From CAWDZK01 sp963807005 (GTDB lineage: Bacteria; Actinomycetota; Actinomycetes; JACCUZ01): a stretch of DNA of 64,000 nucleotides. Positions 45,346-52,656 of the stretch are shown piece after piece (position 1 is the stretch's first letter; the number at the start of each line of letters is the position of its first letter). Under the pieces are notes generated by a model. It had not been told where the DNA came from. It ran no database searches and saw nothing but the letters and a program-made list of their open reading frames with translations. The position numbers and the translations under genes were made by a program. The DNA lies in contig CAWDZK010000005.1 in NCBI GenBank assembly GCA_963807005.1, positions 434,001 through 498,000 on the forward strand. The letters run 5' to 3'.

Positions 45346-46340
45346 GCCGTCCGCACCTCGGCCAGGGTGACCGGCCGGTGCTGCAGCCGGGAGAGGCTCG
45401 CGGCCTCAGCGACGTAGAACGCCTCCAGCGCATCCTCGATCGTGCAGGCGCTGTCCCGGCGCCCCAGCGCCAGGTCGACGAAGGCGTTCATCTCCGCGAC
45501 GTACGCCGGGGTCCACCGGCTCCAGAAGCTCTGCCACGGCGTGCCGTCCGGGAAGTCGACGCCGGCCTCGGCCGACACCAGCGCGGCGTGCTCGTCGAGG
45601 CCGACCACCCAGGTCGCCGAGGTGCCGGCGAGCTCCATCCGCACGTCGTGCCCGCCGCCGTTGTAGCGCGAGCCCTGCAGCGTCACCAGGGTCCCGTCGT
45701 CGAGGGTGAGGACGGCAGCCGACTCGTCGACGTCCCCGCCCTCGGCGAAGAACGCCGCCCCGCGGTTGGCGCCGACGGCGTAGACCTCGGTCACCTCGCG
45801 CCCGGTTACCCAGCGCAGGATGTCGAAGTCGTGCACGTGGCAGTCGCGGAAGATGCCGCCGGAGGTCAGGATGTACTCGGCCGGGGGCGGCTCCCGGTCG
45901 CCGGTGAGCGCGTGCACCCGGCGCAGCTCGCCGAGTGCTCCGCTGCGCAGCGCGTCCCGGGCCGCGCCGTAGCCGGCGTCGAAGCGGCGCTGGAAGCCGA
46001 TCTGGGTGGGCACGCCGGAGGCCCGCACCTGCTCGACCACCCGGACGCTGGTGCCGACGTCCGCGGCGATCGGCTTCTCGCAGAACACCGGGAGCCCTTG
46101 CCCGGCCGCCGCCACGATGAGCTCGGGGTGTGCCGTCGTCGCAGCGGCGATGACGACCGCGTCCGCCCCCGCCATCGCGTCCTCGACCGGGGCGTGGTCC
46201 ACGTCCAGCTTCTCGGCCAGCGCCGCCGCGCGGCCGACGTCGGCGTCCGCGACGACCAGCCGTTCGACCTCCGGGTGGTCCCGGACGACCTCGGCGTGCG
46301 CGGCGCCGATGCGACCGGTGCCGATCAGCGCCACCCGCAT
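45342..46340 (-). CDS. Second inositol-dehydrogenase-like Gfo/Idh/MocA protein
   Basis: A 332-aa dehydrogenase. Rossmann motif ALIGTGRIGAAHAEVVRDHP, EKPIAADVG, IGFQRRFDAGYGAAR, and GGIFRDCHVHDFDILRWVTG with the catalytic Asp/His. It is in the IolG/scyllo-inositol dehydrogenase range. First gene of the minus-strand iol-like operon, starting at ATG 46340; a GntR-type box lies 94 bp upstream. Confidence 0.82.
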   Translation of the reverse strand: MRVALIGTGRIGAAHAEVVRDHPEVERLVVADADVGRAAALAEKLDVDHAPVEDAMAGADAVVIAAATTAHPELIVAAAGQGLPVFCEKPIAADVGTSVRVVEQVRASGVPTQIGFQRRFDAGYGAARDALRSGALGELRRVHALTGDREPPPAEYILTSGGIFRDCHVHDFDILRWVTGREVTEVYAVGANRGAAFFAEGGDVDESAAVLTLDDGTLVTLQGSRYNGGGHDVRMELAGTSATWVVGLDEHAALVSAEAGVDFPDGTPWQSFWSRWTPAYVAEMNAFVDLALGRRDSACTIEDALEAFYVAEAASLSRLQHRPVTLAEVRTA

Positions 46341-46433
46341 GTCTGCACCTCTCACCGGTCGGACCGTGCCGGCCGGACGAGGTCTCGGCGGCCGACCTGC
46401 AGTCTGTCCGCCGCTCGGGAGCCGGTCAACCTT

Positions 46434-46443
46434 TGTCCTGACA
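46434..46443. promoter_or_regulatory. Probable GntR (IolR-type) operator
   Basis: TGTCCTGACA, an inverted repeat (TGTC/GACA), in the divergent gap between the iol-like operon and the GntR gene, 29 bp before the GntR ATG. It fits the IolR consensus KGWCHTRACA that I recall from Corynebacterium glutamicum at every position. Confidence 0.6.
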
Positions 46444-46472
46444 TACGGCCGAGGGTGTGCCACCATCGCCGG

Positions 46473-47246
46473 ATGGCCGCCTCCCCGTTCCCGCGCGTGG
46501 TGGGCCACGACCTGGCCGCCCACGTCTCGGTCGACCGGGACAGCCCGGTCCCGCTGCACCAGCAGGTGGCGGTGCAGCTGGAGGCGTTGATCGTCGCCGA
46601 GCAGCTGCCGCCCGGGAGCCGGCTGACCAACGAGGTCGAGCTGGCCGACCTGCTGGGGATCTCCCGGCCGACCGTGCGGACCGCGATCGGTCACCTGGTC
46701 GACCGCGGCCTGCTGGTGCGCAAGCGCGGCGTCGGCACCCAGGTCCTGCGCGCGCAGATGAACCGCTCCCTGGAGCTGACCAGCCTGCACGACGACCTCC
46801 TGCGGGCCGGCCGGCGGCCGACCACGACCGTGCTCGAGCTGGCCGAGACGCCGGCGACGCCCGAGGTGGCTGCCGCCCTGGCGGTCCCGCCCGGAGCGCC
46901 GGTCACCGTGCTGCGCCGGTTGCGCAGCGCCGACGGCCGGCCGGTCGCGCTGATGACCAACCACCTTCCCGTCGGGCTGCTCCCGCTGCAGGCCGACGAC
47001 CTCGAGGCGCGTGGCCTCTACGAGCTGCTGCGGGCGGCCGGGGTACGCATCCGGATCGCCGACCAGTCGGTCGGAGCCGCCGCGGCGACCGCCGATCAGG
47101 CCCGGCAGCTCGCCGAGCGCGCGGGCGCGGCGCTGCTGACGATGACCCGCACGGCGTACGACGACGAGGGCCGGCCGGTCGAGCACGGCTGCCACCTCTA
47201 CCGCGGGTCCGCGTACCGGTTCTCGACGACCCTCGTGAGCCGGTGA
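46473..47246 (+). CDS. GntR/HutC-type transcriptional regulator (likely iol regulator)
   Basis: A 257-aa regulator. The N-terminal winged helix (VPLHQQVAVQLEALIVAEQLPPGSRL, ELADLLGISRPTVRTAIGHLVDRGLLVRKRGVGTQV) is followed by a UTRA ligand domain (residues about 95–250). The start is ATG 46473, which removes a long antisense extension. It is divergent from the iol-like operon and shares the gap with an IolR-type box. It ends 4 bp before an SDR gene, so that gene is probably in the same operon. Confidence 0.88.
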   Translation: MAASPFPRVVGHDLAAHVSVDRDSPVPLHQQVAVQLEALIVAEQLPPGSRLTNEVELADLLGISRPTVRTAIGHLVDRGLLVRKRGVGTQVLRAQMNRSLELTSLHDDLLRAGRRPTTTVLELAETPATPEVAAALAVPPGAPVTVLRRLRSADGRPVALMTNHLPVGLLPLQADDLEARGLYELLRAAGVRIRIADQSVGAAAATADQARQLAERAGAALLTMTRTAYDDEGRPVEHGCHLYRGSAYRFSTTLVSR

Positions 47247-47250
47247 GCTG

Positions 47251-48021
47251 ATGGCGCACCCGCTGTTCGAGATCGCCGGCCGTGTCGCGCTGGTCACCGG
47301 GTCGAGCCGGGGGATCGGCCGGGGGCTGGCCGAGGGACTGCTCCGCGCAGGGTGCACCGTCGTTCTCAACGGCCACGACGAGCGACGGCTGGCCTCGGCC
47401 CGGGTCGAGCTCGCCGCCCAGACCGGTGGCACGGTCCACGCCGCGGCGTTCGACGTGACCGACCGGGATGCCGTCGCCGCCGGGGTCGAACGCGTCGAGA
47501 ACGAGGTCGGTGCGATCGACATCCTCGTCAACAACGTGGGCGCCCAGCACCGCGCCGCCTTCCTCGACTTCACCGACGAGGACTGGGACCGGCTGGTCGA
47601 CACCAACCTGACCAGTGCCTTCCTGGTCAGCCAGGTGGTCGCCCGGCGGATGGTGCCGCGTCGCCGCGGCAAGATCGTCAACATCGTGTCGCTGCAGAGC
47701 GAGCTCGCGCGGCCCGGGACCGCGCCGTACGCCGCGACCAAGGCGGCGCTGCGGATGCTCACCAGGTCGATGTGCGCCGAGCTCGCACCGGCCGGCATCC
47801 AGGTCAACGCCGTCGGCCCCGGCTACATCGCGACCGAGCTCACCGCAGAGCTCGTGGCCGACCCGCAGTTCGACGCGTGGGTGCGCGGCCGGACCCCGGC
47901 GGGACGATGGGGTGACGTGGCCGACCTCGTCGGCGCGGTGCTGTTCCTCTGCTCGCCGGCCGCGGACTTCGTCAACGGCCAGACGGTGTTCGTCGACGGC
48001 GGCATGCTCGCCGTCATCTGA
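47251..48021 (+). CDS. SDR oxidoreductase, gluconate 5-dehydrogenase-like
   Basis: A 256-aa classical short-chain dehydrogenase. Cofactor motif TGSSRGIGRG, NNVG, catalytic Ser in NIVSLQSELA and Tyr/Lys in YAATK, then NAVGPGYIATEL. The N terminus FEIAGRVALVTG and the SLQSELARPG segment resemble gluconate 5-dehydrogenase (IdnO/Gno). It would oxidise or reduce a sugar acid or keto-sugar made by the nearby enzymes. ATG 47251 follows the GntR gene directly. Confidence 0.85.
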   Translation: MAHPLFEIAGRVALVTGSSRGIGRGLAEGLLRAGCTVVLNGHDERRLASARVELAAQTGGTVHAAAFDVTDRDAVAAGVERVENEVGAIDILVNNVGAQHRAAFLDFTDEDWDRLVDTNLTSAFLVSQVVARRMVPRRRGKIVNIVSLQSELARPGTAPYAATKAALRMLTRSMCAELAPAGIQVNAVGPGYIATELTAELVADPQFDAWVRGRTPAGRWGDVADLVGAVLFLCSPAADFVNGQTVFVDGGMLAVI

Positions 48022-48104
48022 CCGGCCGGCCGCCGGAAAGGGCGACGTCTGCGGTTGCGACATCGGGTGGTGACACGGCCGACATCGCGCGTTCACCTGG
48101 GACC

Positions 48105-48118
48105 GTGACCTCGGTCAC
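48105..48118. promoter_or_regulatory. CRP-like palindrome upstream of the small-protein gene
   Basis: GTGACCTCGGTCAC (GTGA-N6-TCAC), with one further C/G pair on each side. This is the half-site spacing of CRP/GlxR-type regulators. It lies 132 bp before ATG 48250 and 84 bp after the SDR stop. Confidence 0.45.
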
Positions 48119-48249
48119 GGCGCACGCTGGATCGGCGCACTGTGACCCGACGCACACCGCCGGAGCCGACTGACGGGCCGATGGGATGCCGACACTGGAA
48201 GGGTCCGACGAAGCCTCGGCGGACTACGGCAAGCCGAACAGGTATCTCC

Positions 48250-48480
48250 ATGAGCGCCATCCGTTCCACCGTCACGACCCTGCGCAGCTCCGCGGCCCGC
48301 CAGCGGGCCGCCCGCGCCGAGCAGCGCCAGCTCGAGCGCGGCCTCGCGCACTACCGCACCGCGGCCGACCGGCGCGACCTCTACGCGATCCTCGCCCGGC
48401 ACAGCGAGGAGCAGGCTGCTCCGATCGAGCGGATCCTCGCCAAGCAGGACCGCGCCGGAGCGTTCACCCACCTGCGCTGA
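48250..48480 (+). CDS. Small basic hypothetical protein
   Basis: A 76-aa soluble protein, mostly helical and rich in Arg and Ala (RQRAARAEQRQLERGLAHYRTAADRRDLYAILARHSEEQ). No family is recognised. It starts at ATG 48250; the open frame extends upstream without support. The ribosome-binding site is weak. A CRP-like palindrome upstream suggests its own promoter. It is convergent with the response regulator gene. Confidence 0.55.
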   Translation: MSAIRSTVTTLRSSAARQRAARAEQRQLERGLAHYRTAADRRDLYAILARHSEEQAAPIERILAKQDRAGAFTHLR

Positions 48481-48511
48481 TCGCCGCCGTCCGCGGGGCG
48501 GGGGAGGTCGG

Positions 48512-49156
48512 TCACGGACCGGCCAACCCCGCCTCGCGGGCGCGGACGATGGCCTGCGCCCGGTCGTCCGCTCCGATCTTGGTGAAGACGTTGGACACGT
48601 GGTTTCGCACCGTCTTGTCCGACAGCACCAGCCGGCGGGCGATCTGGGTGTTGGAGGCGCCCGCGGCGATCAGCGTGAGCACCTCCAGCTCCCGGTCGGT
48701 CAGCATCGGGAACGGCCCGGCCCGCTGCGCCTTCCGGTCGGCGGCGAGCAGCCCCAGGACCCGGCCGGCGACGTCCGAGCCGAAGACCGCCTCTCCGTCG
48801 GCGACGCCGCGCACCGCGGCGACGATCCGGTCGCCTGCGGAGCCCTTGACGAGGTAGCCGCGGGCGCCCGCCTGGACGGCGGCGTGCACCGAGGCGTCGT
48901 CGTCGAGCATCGTCAGCACCAGCACCGCGGTGTCCGGTGCGGCGTCGGCCAGGGCGCGGGTGGCGTCCACGCCGTCCCTGCCGGCCATGTGCAGGTCCAT
49001 GAGCACGACGTCCGGCCGGGTCCGCACCGACACCGCGACGGCGGAGTCGCCGTCCTCGGCCTCGCCGACGACCTCGATGTCCGGCTCGTCGGCCAGGATC
49101 CCGACCAGCCCGCGCCGGAAGACCGGGTGGTCGTCGGCGACCACGACCCGGATCAC
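48512..49156 (-). CDS. NarL/FixJ-type response regulator
   Basis: A 214-aa regulator. The receiver domain (VVVADDHPVFRRGL; VLMDLHMAGRDGVDATR) has phospho-acceptor Asp54 and the conserved Lys in GYLVKG. The C-terminal LuxR HTH is LTDRELEVLTLIAAGASNTQIARRLVLSDKTVRNHVSNVFTKI. Its ATG at 49156 overlaps the histidine kinase stop (ATGA), so the pair is a two-component system. Confidence 0.93.
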   Translation of the reverse strand: MIRVVVADDHPVFRRGLVGILADEPDIEVVGEAEDGDSAVAVSVRTRPDVVLMDLHMAGRDGVDATRALADAAPDTAVLVLTMLDDDASVHAAVQAGARGYLVKGSAGDRIVAAVRGVADGEAVFGSDVAGRVLGLLAADRKAQRAGPFPMLTDRELEVLTLIAAGASNTQIARRLVLSDKTVRNHVSNVFTKIGADDRAQAIVRAREAGLAGP

Positions 49157-51150
49157 TGCGCGACCTCTCTCGGAACGGGCAGCTCGGCCTCGACCCGGGT
49201 CCCGCGGCCCGGCGAGAACGTCACCGTGCAGCGCCCACCGAGCTCCTCGGCGCGTTCCCTCATCGAGGTCAGCCCGGTGCCGGTGCGCTGCGGCGGGACA
49301 CCGCTGCCGTCGTCGTGGACGCTGACGTGCAGGGTGCCGTCGACCTCGAGGCAGACGGCGCAGGTCGTCGCACCCGCGTGCCGTGCGGTGTTCGTCATCG
49401 CCTCGCTGGCGATCCGGTACGCCGCCACCTCCACCGCCGGCGGAAGCGCGGGCAGCTCCGGCGCGGTCCGTACCGACACCTGCAGCCGGCCGCCGGACCG
49501 GCTCGTCAGCAGCTCGCCCTGCCGGCGGAGGGCACCGGCCAGCCCGGCCTCGTCGAGCGAGGGCGGCCGCAGGTCGGCGACGATCCGGCGTACCTCGTCC
49601 ACGCAGGCCGCGGTCTCGGCCCGCAGCTCGTCGAGCCGGGCGGTGCTGCCGCCGTGGCGGGCGACGTCCCGGGTCGCGGTCTCGAGGCTGAGCGAGATGC
49701 CGGCGAGCGCCGGCCCGAGGCCGTCGTGCAGGTCGCGGCGGATCCTTCGGCGCTCCTCCTCGCGGGAGGTCACCACCCGCTCGCGCGAGCGGCGGAGCTC
49801 TCGGGTGACCTGGACGACGTGCGCCGCCACCCCCGCCTGTGCGGCGAACGCGGCCAGCACGCGCGCGTCCGCCGGCGCCAGCGCCCGTTCGCCCGGCCGC
49901 AGCCCGACGACCAGGGTGCCGACCCCGTCGCCCGCGTGGACCAGCGGCAGCGACGCCGTCAGCCCGGGTGCGGCGCCGGACGAGTAGGCGGGGGCGTCGT
50001 CGCCGGACAACCGCACCTCGGCGTACGGCAGCCGCAGCCCGGCGCGTACCGACTGGACGATCGCGGGCAGCACGTCGTCGGTGTCCAGCGCACCGCCGAG
50101 CCGGTCACCGAGCCGGGTCAGCGCGGCGAGCGGGTCACGGCGGTCGCCGTACAGCAGCCGGTCGACGGCACGTTGCAGGCGGGCCCGCGCGGAGGCCATT
50201 GCCAGGGCCACCGCGGCGGCGACCAGCGCCGGCCCGGCGCCGGCCGCGGATCGCGCGCCGACGACCGCGGCAGCGGCGAAGTAGCTGCCGAGCGCGACCG
50301 CCGTGAGTCCGGCGTAGACGACGGCGCGGGACAGCACCAGCTCGATGTCGAACAGGCCGTGCCGGACGATGCCGACGCCGAGGGCGGCGACGCTGGCGAC
50401 GTTGACGGCCAGCGCCACCAGGTCCGGCCAGGGCGCGAACGCGGACAGGCCCCCGAGCAGGACGGCCGCGAGGAACCAGGCGTCCTGCTGCCGCTCCGGC
50501 CGGTCTGCCCGGCGCATCCGCAGCAGCAGCGAGACGGTGGCCGTCGCACCCAGCGCGACGACGCCGGCGAACAGCACCAGGGCCGGCACCATCTGCGCGG
50601 AGTCCCGCAGCGGGAGGTCCAGCGGGTTGTCCACCGGCCCGAAGCCGCTGTCGTCGAGCGGGGACTGGGCGGTGAGCACCAGCAACAGGATCACCGGAAC
50701 GGCGGCGACCGCGACCCGGGCCGGCCAGCGCCACCGCGGCGACGGCAGCTCGCCCCGCGGGAACAGCATCGGCAGCGCCGCCACCAGGACCAGGAAGGCG
50801 GGCATCCAGAGCACGGTCGCGGCGAGGGCGGCCGCGGTCGCCGCGGGCAGCCTTCCCGGGTCGGTGACCAAGGCGTGGGTGGCGTACCCCTGGGCCACGG
50901 CGCTCACCGACGCCGAGAGACCGCCGGCCGCCATCACCGGGCCCAGCCGGTTCCCGGGCTGCGAGCGCAGGACGAGGGCGCCGACCAGCCCGAGGCTGAG
51001 CCCGGCCAGCCAGGTGCTGGCCTGGTTGCCCGCGACGAACTCGTCGAGGCTGCTGCCGTTGGCCGCTGCCAGCGCCAGCGTGCCGGCCGACAGCGCGCCG
51101 GCGGCCCCCGCCACCAGGGCGGGGGCCGACCGGGTCACCCGTTGGCTCAT
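49153..51150 (-). CDS. Membrane sensor histidine kinase (NarL-type, HisKA_3)
   Basis: A 665-aa kinase. The N-terminal membrane sensor (residues about 10–320) has SQPGNRLGPV, LFPRGELPSPRWR and RHGLFDIELVLSRAVVYAGLT, the same module as the kinase-less genes at 57–4955. Then come LQRAVDRLLYGDRRDPL, a GAF-like domain (about 350–460), HisKA_3 with the phospho-His in RRDLHDGLGPALAG, and HATPase (N-box ASEAMTNTARHAG; G boxes DDGSGVPP and GTGLTSMRERA). The ATG at 51150 excludes an antisense-like extension. It phosphorylates the adjacent response regulator. Stimulus unknown. Confidence 0.92.
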   Translation of the reverse strand: MSQRVTRSAPALVAGAAGALSAGTLALAAANGSSLDEFVAGNQASTWLAGLSLGLVGALVLRSQPGNRLGPVMAAGGLSASVSAVAQGYATHALVTDPGRLPAATAAALAATVLWMPAFLVLVAALPMLFPRGELPSPRWRWPARVAVAAVPVILLLVLTAQSPLDDSGFGPVDNPLDLPLRDSAQMVPALVLFAGVVALGATATVSLLLRMRRADRPERQQDAWFLAAVLLGGLSAFAPWPDLVALAVNVASVAALGVGIVRHGLFDIELVLSRAVVYAGLTAVALGSYFAAAAVVGARSAAGAGPALVAAAVALAMASARARLQRAVDRLLYGDRRDPLAALTRLGDRLGGALDTDDVLPAIVQSVRAGLRLPYAEVRLSGDDAPAYSSGAAPGLTASLPLVHAGDGVGTLVVGLRPGERALAPADARVLAAFAAQAGVAAHVVQVTRELRRSRERVVTSREEERRRIRRDLHDGLGPALAGISLSLETATRDVARHGGSTARLDELRAETAACVDEVRRIVADLRPPSLDEAGLAGALRRQGELLTSRSGGRLQVSVRTAPELPALPPAVEVAAYRIASEAMTNTARHAGATTCAVCLEVDGTLHVSVHDDGSGVPPQRTGTGLTSMRERAEELGGRCTVTFSPGRGTRVEAELPVPREVAQ

Positions 51151-51157
51151 GACGGGG

Positions 51158-51859
51158 TCAGTGTGCGCCGGACTCCGCCCCGCGGCGAGGCTTTCGGACG
51201 TACCCGGTGACGACGGCCCAGGCGAGCACGAGGCCGGCGCCCAGCGACGCCGCGTGCCCGAGCCGGCCGAGCCCGGCCACCAGGTCGAGCGCGATGAAGG
51301 CGACGCCGAGCAGGACCGCCACGCGCGGCACGTACGGCGAGCGCCACAGGGCGACGTTGATCGTGACCGTGCCGAGGAGGGCACCGCCGAAGAACAGCAC
51401 GGCGAGCACGATGCCCGGCAGCCTCAGGTCGGAGCCCTCGAGGATGGCCGTCGCGATCGCCCGGTTGCCGTCGAGGAGCGCCCAGCGGGCCGCGAGCTCG
51501 ACGCCGTGGATCGCGGCGAGCCCCGTCATCGCGCCGGTGAGGGCCACGACCGCGACGCCGGTCAGGCGCCGGGAGTGCGAGCGGGCGAGCCGGGTCATGA
51601 CGAGGAACCCGCCGATGAGGAACGGGATCGCCAGCAGCCCGGCGGCCTGCGACCAGTCCATCCGGTCCGGGTGCGCAGTCCACCAGTCGAGCCGGGCGCC
51701 GGTGTCCTTCAGGGGCGGCTCGAAGAGGAACTCGGCGAGCTGCAGGGCGGCGCCGGTGACGAGCAGGACGGCGGCCGCAAAGCGGTCGGCTCCGGTGATG
51801 GGTGGGACGGCCGGGCCTCGCGGGCTTGTTCCGGTGGGGGTCTCGACGATGACGGTCAT
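51158..51859 (-). CDS. Multi-pass membrane protein of unknown function
   Basis: A 233-aa protein with about five to six transmembrane helices (from FAAAVLLVTGAALQL to AGLVLAWAVVTGYV) and a short basic C terminus. No family is recognised. It starts 7 bp upstream of the histidine kinase gene on the same strand and is probably co-transcribed, so it could be an accessory or target of that two-component system; this is inference. Confidence 0.7.
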   Translation of the reverse strand: MTVIVETPTGTSPRGPAVPPITGADRFAAAVLLVTGAALQLAEFLFEPPLKDTGARLDWWTAHPDRMDWSQAAGLLAIPFLIGGFLVMTRLARSHSRRLTGVAVVALTGAMTGLAAIHGVELAARWALLDGNRAIATAILEGSDLRLPGIVLAVLFFGGALLGTVTINVALWRSPYVPRVAVLLGVAFIALDLVAGLGRLGHAASLGAGLVLAWAVVTGYVRKPRRGAESGAH

Positions 51860-51999
51860 GGCGACTCCTGGGACAGGGTGGGGCTGACACCGTCAGCGTC
51901 GCCGCGCCCGCGTCCCGAGCGCACGGGAGCACGGTCCTGACCTCGGACCGGGACACCCGGTGGTCGACGACGCGTGCGACGACCCCTGGGACGACCCGG

Positions 52000-52656
52000 T
52001 CAGCGCCCCAGACCGGCGTCGCGTGCCTGGACGATCGCCTCGGCCCGGCTGCTCACCTGCAGCTTGAGGAAGATGCTGGAGATGTGGTTGCCCACCGTCT
52101 TCGGCGCCAGCCCGAGGTGCTGGGCGATCGCCGTGTTGGACCGGCCGCGGGCGATCTCCTCGAGCACGTCGCGCTCGCGGGCCGTCAAAGCCGGGAACGG
52201 CTGCGGTGGCTGTTGTTGCGCTGTTCCGCCGACGAAGCCGAGCAACCGGCGGGCGATGCCGGGGCCGAAGATGGCCTCACCCGCCGCGACCGCGCGGATG
52301 GCCCGCTCGATCTCGTCCTGCCGGGCGCCCTTGAGCAGGTAGCCGCGCGCACCGGCCTGCATCGCGGCCAGCACCGAGTCGTCGTCGTCGAACATCGTGA
52401 GCATGAGCACGGCGGTGTCCGGAGCCGACGCGGCGATCTGCCGGGTCGCGGTCACCCCGTCGGTGCCGGGCATCGCGACGTCCATCACCAGCACGTCGGG
52501 CCGGTGCAGCACCGCCTCGCGCACCGCCTCGGCGCCGTCGCAGGCGGTGGCGACCACGTCGATGCCCTCCAGCGAGCGGAGCAGTGCGCTGAGCCCGTCG
52601 CGGACGACCGGGTGGTCGTCCGCGACGACGACGGTCACGCCGTCCGTCGCGCTCAT
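52000..52656 (-). CDS. NarL/FixJ-type response regulator (second pair)
   Basis: A 218-aa regulator. Receiver: VVVADDHPVVRDGLSALL, LVMDVAMPGTDGVTATR with phospho-acceptor Asp59, and GYLLKG. LuxR HTH: LTARERDVLEEIARGRSNTAIAQHLGLAPKTVGNHISSIFLKL. The spacer holds a Gln/Pro run (QQQPPQP). ATG 52656 overlaps the kinase stop (ATGA). It is paralogous to the regulator at 48512–49156. Confidence 0.93.
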   Translation of the reverse strand: MSATDGVTVVVADDHPVVRDGLSALLRSLEGIDVVATACDGAEAVREAVLHRPDVLVMDVAMPGTDGVTATRQIAASAPDTAVLMLTMFDDDDSVLAAMQAGARGYLLKGARQDEIERAIRAVAAGEAIFGPGIARRLLGFVGGTAQQQPPQPFPALTARERDVLEEIARGRSNTAIAQHLGLAPKTVGNHISSIFLKLQVSSRAEAIVQARDAGLGR

